This document shows, one piece after another, positions 27,814 through 35,684 of a stretch of 64,000 bases of DNA; within the stretch, counting starts at the first letter, position 1, and each line of letters begins with the position of its first letter. Origin of the DNA: Mariprofundus sp. EBB-1. GTDB taxonomy: Bacteria > Pseudomonadota > Zetaproteobacteria > Mariprofundales > Mariprofundaceae. Both the position numbers and the translations under genes were made by a program. The notes under the pieces were generated by a model. That model was not told where the DNA came from. It was given only the letters and a program-made list of their open reading frames with translations, and did no database searches. The stretch spans positions 33,296 to 97,295 of the forward strand of contig NZ_RCFQ01000008.1 in the NCBI RefSeq assembly GCF_003665155.1. The letters run 5' to 3'.

Positions 27814-29271
27814 ATGATGAACGATCATGTTGAACATTACCCATTAATGATTTCCGGCGCTTCAGCCGAAAATGAAACATCAATCGAAGTACGATCGCCG
27901 TATGATGACAGATTGCTTGCAACAGTGGCGACGGCAGATAAGGCCGTTGTTGAGGCTGCTCTGAACAAGGCACACACGCTCTTTGCCAACAGAAAGGGCT
28001 GGATTCCTGTGGCTGAACGCATTGCCATACTCGAACGGGCAATCGAACTGATGAAAGAGCGGGCTGAAGAACTGGCGCGCGGAGCGGCCGAAGAGGGCGG
28101 TAAGCCGCTGATAGACTCTCGTATTGAGATGGTGCGTTGCATTGACAGTATTCGAATCTGTACCGATAGCTTGCGCACCGATAGCAGCCACGCTCCGGTT
28201 TTGGGTTTGAATACTGCATCCCGTCATCGTATGGCACTGATGCAAAAAGAACCGATTGGTGTGGTGGTGGCTGTTAGCGCATTCAATCATCCATTGAATT
28301 TGATTGCGCATCAAATTGGCCCCGCCATTGCCTCCGGCTGTCCTGTCATTATCAAACCGGCAGAAGACACGCCGCTATCATGTTATCGTCTGGTGCGTCT
28401 GTTTCATCAGGCGGGCCTTCCAGAAGATTGGTGTCAATTCATCATGCCTACATCAACATCATTGGCAGAAGCGCTCGTTACCGATTCCCGCGTGGCATTC
28501 TTCAGTTTTATAGGTAGTGCTAACGTTGGTTGGTATCTGCGGTCAAAACTCGCTGCCGGTACCCGCTGTGCGCTGGAACATGGCGGTGTTGCCCCCGTCA
28601 TTATTGCGGCTGATGCGGATATAAATCAACATCTACCCGGCCTGATGAAAGGGGCTTTCTATCACGCCGGACAGGTATGTGTGTCGGTGCAACGCATTTT
28701 CGCCCATGCATCGATTGCACGCGAACTGGCTGATAAGATGGCGAATCTGGCAAAGAAAATGGCTGTCGGGGATCCGTTATCCGAACAAACGGAGGTGGGG
28801 CCTCTGATTAGAGCGAAAGAGCTGGATCGGATTGACTTATGGGTTAAAGAAGCGATCGCAGGAGGGGCTAAGCTTCTGTGTGGTGGAGATCGGCTTGATC
28901 ATCACTGTTATGCCCCTACCGTGTTATATAACCCTCCTTACGATGCGACTATCTCTACACGAGAAGTGTTCGGGCCAGTTGTCGCTGTCTATCCATTTGT
29001 TGAGCTCGACTCAGCCATTGATGATGCTAATGCATTGGATGTCGCTTTTCAGGCATCGGTTTACAGCCGTGATATTGATACGGCTCTCTACATTTCTAAT
29101 CGCCTTGATGCATCAGCGGTGATGGTGAATGACCACACTGCCTTTAGAGTGGACTGGATGCCATTTGCAGGTCTAAAACATTCCGGGCTCGGTGTCGGAG
29201 GCATTCCACACACCATGCACGATATGCAGATCGAAAAGATGACCATCATCCATTCCGAGTCCATAGAGTGA
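27814..29271 (+). CDS. NAD(P)-dependent aldehyde dehydrogenase
   Basis: A 485-residue ALDH-superfamily enzyme with catalytic C289 in GQVCVSVQR and general base E255 in LEHGG. The Rossmann segment (VVAVSAFNHPLNLIAHQI) and GPLI/EVFGPVVAVYPF blocks are in the usual places. The residue after the catalytic glutamate is His, not the more common Leu/Met, as in lactaldehyde- and phosphonoacetaldehyde-type branches. The substrate cannot be set from sequence. The two tandem ATGs follow the previous stop directly (TAAATGATG). Its neighbours make it part of the 26.3-32.5 kb cassette. Confidence 0.92.
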   Translation: MMNDHVEHYPLMISGASAENETSIEVRSPYDDRLLATVATADKAVVEAALNKAHTLFANRKGWIPVAERIAILERAIELMKERAEELARGAAEEGGKPLIDSRIEMVRCIDSIRICTDSLRTDSSHAPVLGLNTASRHRMALMQKEPIGVVVAVSAFNHPLNLIAHQIGPAIASGCPVIIKPAEDTPLSCYRLVRLFHQAGLPEDWCQFIMPTSTSLAEALVTDSRVAFFSFIGSANVGWYLRSKLAAGTRCALEHGGVAPVIIAADADINQHLPGLMKGAFYHAGQVCVSVQRIFAHASIARELADKMANLAKKMAVGDPLSEQTEVGPLIRAKELDRIDLWVKEAIAGGAKLLCGGDRLDHHCYAPTVLYNPPYDATISTREVFGPVVAVYPFVELDSAIDDANALDVAFQASVYSRDIDTALYISNRLDASAVMVNDHTAFRVDWMPFAGLKHSGLGVGGIPHTMHDMQIEKMTIIHSESIE

Positions 29272-29278
29272 TCAAAAC

Positions 29279-29442
29279 CATTTACCGCAGAGCAACAGTG
29301 TTACGCAAAGGAAAAACTAAACAATGAAAAGCCTTTGAAATGTAGCAATTAACGAGGGGTTATAGATTCAGACAGAGATCAGCGGTAGAGATTCTACATA
29401 CTAATATTTTGACTTTACTCTGCGGAACTTTGCGTCCCTGTG
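29279..29442. repeat. Inverted pair of A-type dispersed repeats
   Basis: The left copy, 29279-29311, reads CATTTACCGCAGAG, a spacer, then TTACGCAAAGG. The right copy, 29411-29442, is inverted and reads as its complement CACAGGGACGCAAAG then TTCCGCAGAGTAAAG. They bracket about 100 bases with no gene. The pair splits the ALDH gene from the acetolactate-synthase-like gene and could form a large stem in RNA. Confidence 0.65.
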
Positions 29443-29530
29443 ATGGGCAGGATGCCCGAATGCCACGAGCGCATGGATGCGCATGAGTGGCCGGTGAAAT
29501 ACTTTGCATTATTTATTAAAGGAGTCAGTA

Positions 29531-31183
29531 ATGAAAACATCAGAGTTGCTTGTCCGTTGCCTGGAAACAGAGGGGGTTGAATACATTTTCGGTGTACCAG
29601 GGGAAGAGAATGCCGACTTTATGATTGCGCTGGAGCAATCCGATTCGATTCGTTTCATTCTAACCAGACATGAGCAAGGGGCCGCATTTATGGCTGAAGC
29701 TTATGGCCGATTGACCGGTAATCCGGCGGCGTGTCTGGGTACCTTAGGCCCTGGTGCAACCAATCTGATTACCGGTGTCGCCAATGGCAATATGGATCGC
29801 GCCCCCATGCTGGTATTAACCGGTCAGGGCGCATCAACCAGACTTCATAAAGAGTCTCACCAGATTATGGATGTGGTGGCCATGTTCAAACCTGTGACCA
29901 AGTGGGCAACAACGATTCTGCATCCCTCATCAGTACCCGAGATCGTGCGCAAAGCCGTTCGTCTGGCACGCAGTGAGAAGCCCGGCGCATGCCATATTGA
30001 ACTGCCGGAAGATATCGCTAAACAGGAGACGGATGCACAACCCATGCAGCCTCGTCGCTTTCATCGCCCGGTAGCAGAACCGGGAGAAGTAGAAAAAGCA
30101 TTCAGCATGCTCAGGCATGCCAAACGACCAATCGTGTTGGTTGGTAACGGTTGCGCACGCCATGATGCCAGTCGGGAGCTGCGCCGTTTCTGTGAAGTCA
30201 CCGGGGTTGGCGTTATTAACACGTTTATGGCCAAGGGTTGTGTGGATGCCGATGCTGACTACTGCCTCTACACGATTGGATTGCAAGCTAAGGATGTTGT
30301 TGCCTGTGCACTGGATGCTGCTGACCTGGTCATTACAATCGGCTATGATATGGTGGAATATCATCCTCGCCTATGGAATTCGGGGCGCGATAAACACATT
30401 ATCCATGTCGATTTTCAGCCTGCCGAGATAGACGAATTTTACCATCCTGAATTGGAGCTGGTTGGAGATCTCACCCATACACTTTCCACCATCAATGCGA
30501 ATATTGAAACACTTGGGCCGGTCATGCGTGATCTTTCCCAGCAGGCTGCAACGCGGCAGCAGATGCAGCAAGAGTTCAAGCAGTACGCCGCAGATGAAAC
30601 CGAACACACTATCCGACCGCAAAAGGTGCTGGCAGATGTGCGCAAGGTGATGGGGAAAGAAGATATTTTACTCTCCGATGTTGGTGCGCATAAGATGTGG
30701 ATCGCCCGCCATTATCAATGTCATGAACCCAATACCTGCCTTATCCCCAATGGCTTTTGTTCCATGGGCTTTGCGCTACCGGGAGCCATTGCTGCATCAC
30801 TGGTTCATCCGGATAAACAAGTGTTGGCTATTTGTGGTGATGCAGGCTTTCTCATGAATGTGCAAGAGATGGAAACAGCCAAACGCCTGAACAGCAACAT
30901 CGTGGTCATGGTCTGGGAAGACAATGCCTACGGGTTGATCGCGTGGAAGCAACAGAGTCAATTCGGTCACCACACTGATTTAAGTTTCGGCAATCCTCAT
31001 TGGTTACTGCTGGCAAAATCTTTCGGCTGGCATGGGCACAGAGTAGAAGAAAGCGTGGCGTTGCAAGAGACCCTTAAAGTAGCATTTTCAGAGCAAGGGC
31101 CTAGCCTGATCGTTGTCCCCATCGATTACCGTGAAAACATGAAATTGACTGAACGGATGGGGAATATTGTCTGTTCTATTTGA
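29531..31183 (+). CDS. alsS: Acetolactate synthase large-subunit-like ThDP enzyme
   Basis: A 550-residue thiamine-diphosphate enzyme. The catalytic glutamate is E48 ([15 protein letters not shown]) and the ThDP/Mg motif is [15 protein letters not shown] ending near NAYG. The start is the ATG at 29531, preceded by AAAGGAG; an upstream TTG frame runs into the repeat and is rejected. The true biosynthetic subunit is encoded at 53.2-54.9 kb beside ilvN. This copy has no small-subunit partner, and its closest match by memory is the catabolic AlsS group that makes acetolactate without regulation by valine. Related decarboxylases or oxalyl-CoA-type enzymes remain possible. The gor-like gene begins 10 bases after its stop. 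Confidence 0.82.
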   Translation: MKTSELLVRCLETEGVEYIFGVPGEENADFMIALEQSDSIRFILTRHEQGAAFMAEAYGRLTGNPAACLGTLGPGATNLITGVANGNMDRAPMLVLTGQGASTRLHKESHQIMDVVAMFKPVTKWATTILHPSSVPEIVRKAVRLARSEKPGACHIELPEDIAKQETDAQPMQPRRFHRPVAEPGEVEKAFSMLRHAKRPIVLVGNGCARHDASRELRRFCEVTGVGVINTFMAKGCVDADADYCLYTIGLQAKDVVACALDAADLVITIGYDMVEYHPRLWNSGRDKHIIHVDFQPAEIDEFYHPELELVGDLTHTLSTINANIETLGPVMRDLSQQAATRQQMQQEFKQYAADETEHTIRPQKVLADVRKVMGKEDILLSDVGAHKMWIARHYQCHEPNTCLIPNGFCSMGFALPGAIAASLVHPDKQVLAICGDAGFLMNVQEMETAKRLNSNIVVMVWEDNAYGLIAWKQQSQFGHHTDLSFGNPHWLLLAKSFGWHGHRVEESVALQETLKVAFSEQGPSLIVVPIDYRENMKLTERMGNIVCSI

Positions 31184-31193
31184 TGGAGAAGGT

Positions 31194-32543
31194 ATGCATT
31201 CAGAATACAATTACATTGTCATCGGTGGTGGCAGCGGTGGTGTTGCTACTGCACGAAGAGCATCGGAATATGGTGCCCGTGTGCTCCTCATTGAGTCAAG
31301 TCGTCTTGGCGGTACATGCGTTAATGTTGGCTGTGTTCCCAAAAAAATCATGTGGACGGCTTCAGACATTATTCACAACCTTGAACACGCCGAAGGTTAC
31401 GGTCTTACGATCGACGCATGGCGTTTTGACTGGGGCAGACTCAAACAGGCCCGTGATGCCTATGTGAAAAATCTGAATAGTGTCTATGCCCGTCTGCTCG
31501 ACAACAGTGCTGTTGACGTCATCCACGGTTTCGCCCGTTTTGTTGATGCGAAGTGCGTCGAAGTGGATGGCAAAGAATATCGTGCTGATCATATTACTGT
31601 TTCAACAGGTGGTTACCCAACCATTCCGGATATTCCGGGCGCGGAACTGGGTATCAGCTCGGACGGTTTTTTTGAACTTGAAACAAGACCGGAGAGAGTT
31701 GCCATTGTCGGCAGCGGTTATATTGCTGTTGAGATTGCCTGTATGTTCAATGCGTTGGGCTCTGAAGTGACAATGCTACTGAGGAAAGAGCACCTGCTCC
31801 GCCCGTTTGATGCAAGCATGCGTGAATCTTTGACAGCACATATGCTGGAGCAGGGAATCAATATTATCCCCAATACGCAGATATCCTCGGTGCGAAAACT
31901 GAATGATGGCTGTCTGGAGCTTGTCTGCAGCAATCATGAAACAATTTTGCATGTTGACGCTCTGCTTTGGGCGATAGGACGAAGCTCTGCCACGGAGAAA
32001 CTGAAGCTTGAGGCGGCAGGTGTGGAAGTAAAACCAAATGGAACCGTTCCTGTGGATGCGTTTCAGAACACCAATGTTTCAGGTATTTATGCCATCGGGG
32101 ATATTACAGGGAAGGCTCAATTAACCCCTGTGGCTGTTGCTGCAGGGCGAAAGCTGGCTGCGCGTCTGTTTGATAAGCAGTCCGATAGCAAGCTGGATTA
32201 CAGCGATATTCCAACCGTAGTGTTTAGTCATCCGCCCATTGCCACCATTGGTATGACTGAAGATGAAGCCAGAGAGATCCATGGTGATGCTGTGAAAGTC
32301 TATCAGACACGGTTTACACCGATGTACTACGCCTTTGCAACGGAGAAACCAAAAACCACAATGAAGCTGATATGTCTGGGCCGCGAAGAAAAAGTGATCG
32401 GCCTTCATATGATAGGCATGCATGTGGATGAAATGTTACAGGGGTTTGCAGTCGCCATCAGGATGGGTGCAACGAAGCAGGATTTTGATCGTACCGTGGC
32501 CATCCACCCCACCAGCTCGGAAGAATTGGTGACGTTGCGTTAG
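31194..32543 (+). CDS. gor: Glutathione-reductase-like pyridine nucleotide-disulfide oxidoreductase
   Basis: A 449-residue FAD flavoprotein. The FAD motif [18 protein letters not shown] is at residues 11-28. The redox-active disulfide is C42-C47 in [13 protein letters not shown], the NAD(P)H fold is [11 protein letters not shown], the second FAD contact is IYAIGDI, and the C-terminal catalytic dyad is HPTSSEE. The CVNVGC spacing and the absence of a mercury-type N-terminal domain fit glutathione reductase; trypanothione- or other thiol-specific forms are alternatives. I start at the ATG at 31194 (GGAG 5 bases upstream), not an in-frame site at 31167 inside the previous gene. No glutathione-synthesis gene is in the window. 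Confidence 0.88.
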   Translation: MHSEYNYIVIGGGSGGVATARRASEYGARVLLIESSRLGGTCVNVGCVPKKIMWTASDIIHNLEHAEGYGLTIDAWRFDWGRLKQARDAYVKNLNSVYARLLDNSAVDVIHGFARFVDAKCVEVDGKEYRADHITVSTGGYPTIPDIPGAELGISSDGFFELETRPERVAIVGSGYIAVEIACMFNALGSEVTMLLRKEHLLRPFDASMRESLTAHMLEQGINIIPNTQISSVRKLNDGCLELVCSNHETILHVDALLWAIGRSSATEKLKLEAAGVEVKPNGTVPVDAFQNTNVSGIYAIGDITGKAQLTPVAVAAGRKLAARLFDKQSDSKLDYSDIPTVVFSHPPIATIGMTEDEAREIHGDAVKVYQTRFTPMYYAFATEKPKTTMKLICLGREEKVIGLHMIGMHVDEMLQGFAVAIRMGATKQDFDRTVAIHPTSSEELVTLR

Positions 32544-32892
32544 GGAAAGACTGAACAAATCAGCAACACAATTTAACAGTTTCAAACAGGCAGTCGCGAG
32601 TGAAATATTTTGGACTCATCTGGTCTTGCATGCCGCTTTTGTCATGCCGATAAGGCATTGCTTACTTTTGCTAAGTTTGGTCAGTTTCAGTATTTTTAAG
32701 GTGGTAAGTGACGTGGTGAGTCTGGATCAAAGAATCAACGATTGCATGCGTCATCCGGTAGATAGGCCTGCATTGATTTAATGCCATTTCAAGGGCATCA
32801 CTGTATTGCCTTTTTTGATCGTTTATGACAAAGTCCCGCTTCCTATTTTTTGCCGGGTGGGATTTTCTGTATATATAGAGAGGAGAACAGTT
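32544..32892. other. Gene-free stretch upstream of glnA
   Basis: No credible gene. A small hairpin (ATGCC, 5-base loop, GGCAT at 32644-32658) follows the gor-like gene. I looked for a sigma54 site (GG-N10-GC) and found none with correct spacing. A sigma70-like promoter is at 32850-32877. The remainder shows no repeat shared with other gaps. Confidence 0.6.
32850..32877 (+). promoter_or_regulatory. Candidate glnA promoter
   Basis: TTGCCG, a 16-base spacer, then TATATA ends 15 bases before the start codon. The ribosome site AGAGGAG (32879-32885) is close behind, so the transcript leader would be very short. If real, glnA would be served by a housekeeping promoter and not only by sigma54. Confidence 0.4.
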
Positions 32893-34308
32893 GTGAGTGA
32901 CGCAATTCAAAAGGTTTTTGACCTACTTAAAGAAAATGAGTGCGAATTTGTTGATGTTCGTTTTACGGACACCAAAGGCAAATGGCAGCACGTAACGTTC
33001 CCAGCCCATACGCTGTGTGAAGATAACTTTGAAGACGGTTTCGCCTTCGATGGTTCTTCTGTAGCTGGCTGGTGTGACATCAATAATTCCGATATGGCGT
33101 TGATTCCAGATCCTGCGAGTGCGAATATCGATCCATTCTTTGAAGCTTCCACATTGGTGTTGGTTGCTCAGGTGATCGATCCAATTACTGGTCAGGATTA
33201 TAATCGTTGCCCGCGTCAGGTTGCGCAGCGCGCATTAAGCTATATTCGTTCAGCTGGTATTGCTGATACAGCATATTTTGGGCCTGAGCTGGAGTTCTTC
33301 ATCTTTGATAGCATGCGCTATAAAAATGAAATGGGCTCTTCCGGTTATGAAATCGGCTCTGAAGAAGCTGCATGGAATTCAAATGAGAAATATGGTGGTC
33401 AGAATACAGGTCACCGTCCACGCATTAAAGGCGGTTATTTCCCGGTTCCTCCGGTTGATTCACTACACGAAATTCGTAATGACATGTCATTGGTCATGAC
33501 TGACCTGGGCATGGATATGGAATGTCATCACCATGAAGTAGCAACTGCGGGTCAGTGCGAATTGGCGATGAAGTTCGGTGAACTTATTGAACAGGCAGAT
33601 AAAGCACAGTGGTATAAATATGTTGTGCATAACGTAGCTGATGCTCACGGTAAAACTGCAACCTTCATGCCTAAGCCTATCTATAACGATAATGGTACTG
33701 CGATGCATGTGCATCAGTCCTTATGGAAAGATGGCAAAAATCTGTTTGCCGGTGATAAATATGCCAACCTGTCTCAGGAAGCGCTGTGGTACATTGGTGG
33801 TATTATCAAACATGCTCGTGCATTGAATGCATTCACTAATGCATCAACCAACTCGTACAAGCGTTTGGTTCCAGGTTTTGAAGCTCCGGTGATGCTGGCT
33901 TATTCAAATCGTAACCGTTCTGCTTCTATCCGTATTCCGGTTGTGAACTCTGATCCGGCTCGTCGTATTGAAGTTCGCTTCCCTGATTGCAGTGCTAACC
34001 CATATTTGGCATTCACTGCGATGATGATGGCTGGCCTTGACGGCGTAGCGAACAAAATTGATCCGGGTGAAGCGGCAGATAAGAATCTGTATGACCTGCC
34101 TCCGGAAGAAGGTAAATTGATTCCTACTGTTTGTGAAAGTCTTGAACAGGCTCTGGAATACTTGAGCAACGATCGCGACTTCCTGAAAACCGGTGGCGTG
34201 ATGGATGACGATATGATTGACGCTTACATCGCTTTGAAGATGGAAGATGTAAACGAAGTACGTATGCGTCCACATCCAATGGAAATGGAGCTGTACTACT
34301 CCTGCTAA
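32893..34308 (+). CDS. glnA: Glutamine synthetase type I
   Basis: Assimilates ammonia into glutamine with ATP as a dodecamer. The GTG start at 32893 follows AGAGGAGA; the protein is 471 residues, normal for GSI-beta. The fold is complete: beta-grasp N-terminus ([16 protein letters not shown]), FDGSS, metal/ammonia-site blocks ([30 protein letters not shown]), NRSASIRIP and RRIEVRFPD. The adenylylation loop NLYDLPPEE has the target tyrosine at Y400, matching the presence of glnE 1.4 kb downstream. An upstream in-frame ATG at 32806 overlaps the promoter and is rejected. A strong terminator follows. Confidence 0.97.
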   Translation: MSDAIQKVFDLLKENECEFVDVRFTDTKGKWQHVTFPAHTLCEDNFEDGFAFDGSSVAGWCDINNSDMALIPDPASANIDPFFEASTLVLVAQVIDPITGQDYNRCPRQVAQRALSYIRSAGIADTAYFGPELEFFIFDSMRYKNEMGSSGYEIGSEEAAWNSNEKYGGQNTGHRPRIKGGYFPVPPVDSLHEIRNDMSLVMTDLGMDMECHHHEVATAGQCELAMKFGELIEQADKAQWYKYVVHNVADAHGKTATFMPKPIYNDNGTAMHVHQSLWKDGKNLFAGDKYANLSQEALWYIGGIIKHARALNAFTNASTNSYKRLVPGFEAPVMLAYSNRNRSASIRIPVVNSDPARRIEVRFPDCSANPYLAFTAMMMAGLDGVANKIDPGEAADKNLYDLPPEEGKLIPTVCESLEQALEYLSNDRDFLKTGGVMDDDMIDAYIALKMEDVNEVRMRPHPMEMELYYSC

Positions 34309-34330
34309 TATAGCATCCATTCGAATGAAT

Positions 34331-34362
34331 AAAAAAGCCACCCGCAAGGGTGGCTTTTTTTT
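34331..34362 (+). terminator. Rho-independent terminator after glnA
   Basis: GCCACCC, loop GCAA, GGGTGGC followed by eight T residues, with a run of A before the stem. The stem ends 48 bases before the 3' end of the convergent HPP-family gene, so it may serve both genes. Confidence 0.92.
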
Positions 34363-34410
34363 GCGCTAATTTTAAATGCCATTGTTCGAGGATAGCAATG
34401 GAGAGGGCTG

Positions 34411-35139
34411 TTACTTTTGAACTGAATGTGTTTTCTGAACTGAGTGTTTTTGCCCGTTGTCGAATTCGCTGGCGAGTTGGTAAATGCGGTTCAAATCTTC
34501 TTCGCTGATATCGATGAATGAATCAATCTCTCTAAGCGCGTATGCAATGCTTTCATGTGAAAGTTGTTTAGAGTCGACAGTAAGAGGAGGAGTAGATTCA
34601 GTTGTCTGTTTGATCAGACTGGCCGGATAACGACGCCATTTGAACGGGTAATTAAAGATCACTGCAATGCAGAAGATCACGACTACATTGAATAAAACGG
34701 GAGTCACAATATAACTAAATCCCAATGCGTTGACTGCCGACCCACTGATGACTGCAGACAGGGCGGTGGCACCGGCAGGGGGATGGATGCATTTCAGATA
34801 ATACATGGCTGTGATGGAGAGACCTACGGCAGCGGCTGCTGCAATATATACATCTGGAATCCATTGTGCGCAGGTCACCCCAATAATGGCAGCAATAATG
34901 TTTCCGCCGAACAGAGGCCAGGGTTGCGACAATGGACCATGTGGTACGGCGAACAGCAATACGCTTGCCGCGCCCATTGAGGCGACAATCAGCATTGCAT
35001 CCTCAGCCAGCATTTGATGGCTAATGCTATAGACAGCATAAATCGCCAGACAAGCCCCGAGACCTGAAACTATTTTTTCTACATGACTGGATGGATTGAG
35101 CTCAATGCCAATAAGGCTACTCAATGATCTCTTGTTCAT
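34411..35139 (-). CDS. HPP-family membrane protein (putative nitrite transporter)
   Basis: A 242-residue protein with about five hydrophobic segments and the family name motif KCIHPPAGATAL between the third and fourth. HPP members in chloroplasts and cyanobacteria have been linked to nitrite transport. The soluble tail from about residue 180 is specific to this protein and ends with a tandem repeat (HSVQKTHSVQK). GGAG lies before the ATG at 35139. Its position between glnA and glnE supports a nitrogen role, although the literature link is for other lineages. Confidence 0.8.
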   Translation of the reverse strand: MNKRSLSSLIGIELNPSSHVEKIVSGLGACLAIYAVYSISHQMLAEDAMLIVASMGAASVLLFAVPHGPLSQPWPLFGGNIIAAIIGVTCAQWIPDVYIAAAAAVGLSITAMYYLKCIHPPAGATALSAVISGSAVNALGFSYIVTPVLFNVVVIFCIAVIFNYPFKWRRYPASLIKQTTESTPPLTVDSKQLSHESIAYALREIDSFIDISEEDLNRIYQLASEFDNGQKHSVQKTHSVQK

Positions 35140-35291
35140 GACTACTCCTGTGAATAGAGAGCATGAATGAAGAGAGCATAAGTATCAATTATCAGATCTG
35201 TTTTTAAAGCGTTTTTCCTTTGCTTGCAAAATGGGAGTGCCGAATAAATCAGCGCTTCCTTAGGGGAATAACTGAGGCCGGTATTAGTTGT

Positions 35292-35516
35292 TCACTCGTT
35301 TTTCCATCCATCCCATCGCACGAGAAAATGTTGATCAGCGCTTAGATTCACCCAGCGCTGAAAGTGATCATGTTCAAGCAACATCCATGGGCCCGGATGT
35401 TGGGAAAAGAGTACGTGGGCGGTGATACTATTCACGATCCAGTGGTTACCCATTTTGCGAATGAAATCCCTACCAAAAGGAGATCTTCCGGTTAGTTTAA
35501 TAGTGCTCTGTTGCAT
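35292..35516 (-). CDS. Small hypothetical protein (74 aa)
   Basis: I do not recognise it. A perfect AAGGAGGT lies 8 bases before the ATG at 35516, so translation is well supported (a TTG one codon earlier is the alternative). The protein is soluble, rich in His and Trp (four of each or more), with GPWMLLEHDHFQRWVNLSA and FLVRWDGWKNE near the end, and no cysteine. It lies alone between the HPP gene and glnE, diverging from the latter. Confidence 0.6.
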   Translation of the reverse strand: MQQSTIKLTGRSPFGRDFIRKMGNHWIVNSITAHVLFSQHPGPWMLLEHDHFQRWVNLSADQHFLVRWDGWKNE

Positions 35517-35672
35517 CAATAGCGACCTCCTTCGAGTTGTAGCATGTCATGTGCGCTGCCTGTTTTATATCTATCGGTACGCATGCTGTAATATTTAGCT
35601 TTTATGGCGCGAATCATTGAAATATTTACTTTCTGATGGTGAATCGAAGGTTTTTACTTTTTCCAGACGAGT

Positions 35673-35678
35673 TATACT
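35673..35678 (+). promoter_or_regulatory. Candidate -10 element for a leaderless glnE transcript
   Basis: TATACT ends 6 bases before the glnE ATG at 35685, so transcription would start at about the start codon. No ribosome site is visible before the ATG. The -35 region lacks a good TTGACA match. This is inference from spacing. Confidence 0.35.
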
Positions 35679-35684
35679 CATGCA

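Noticed and set aside
32544..32892. Sigma54 promoter for glnA
   Set aside because: Candidate GG...GC pairs have spacings of 8, 12 or 14 bases, not 10.
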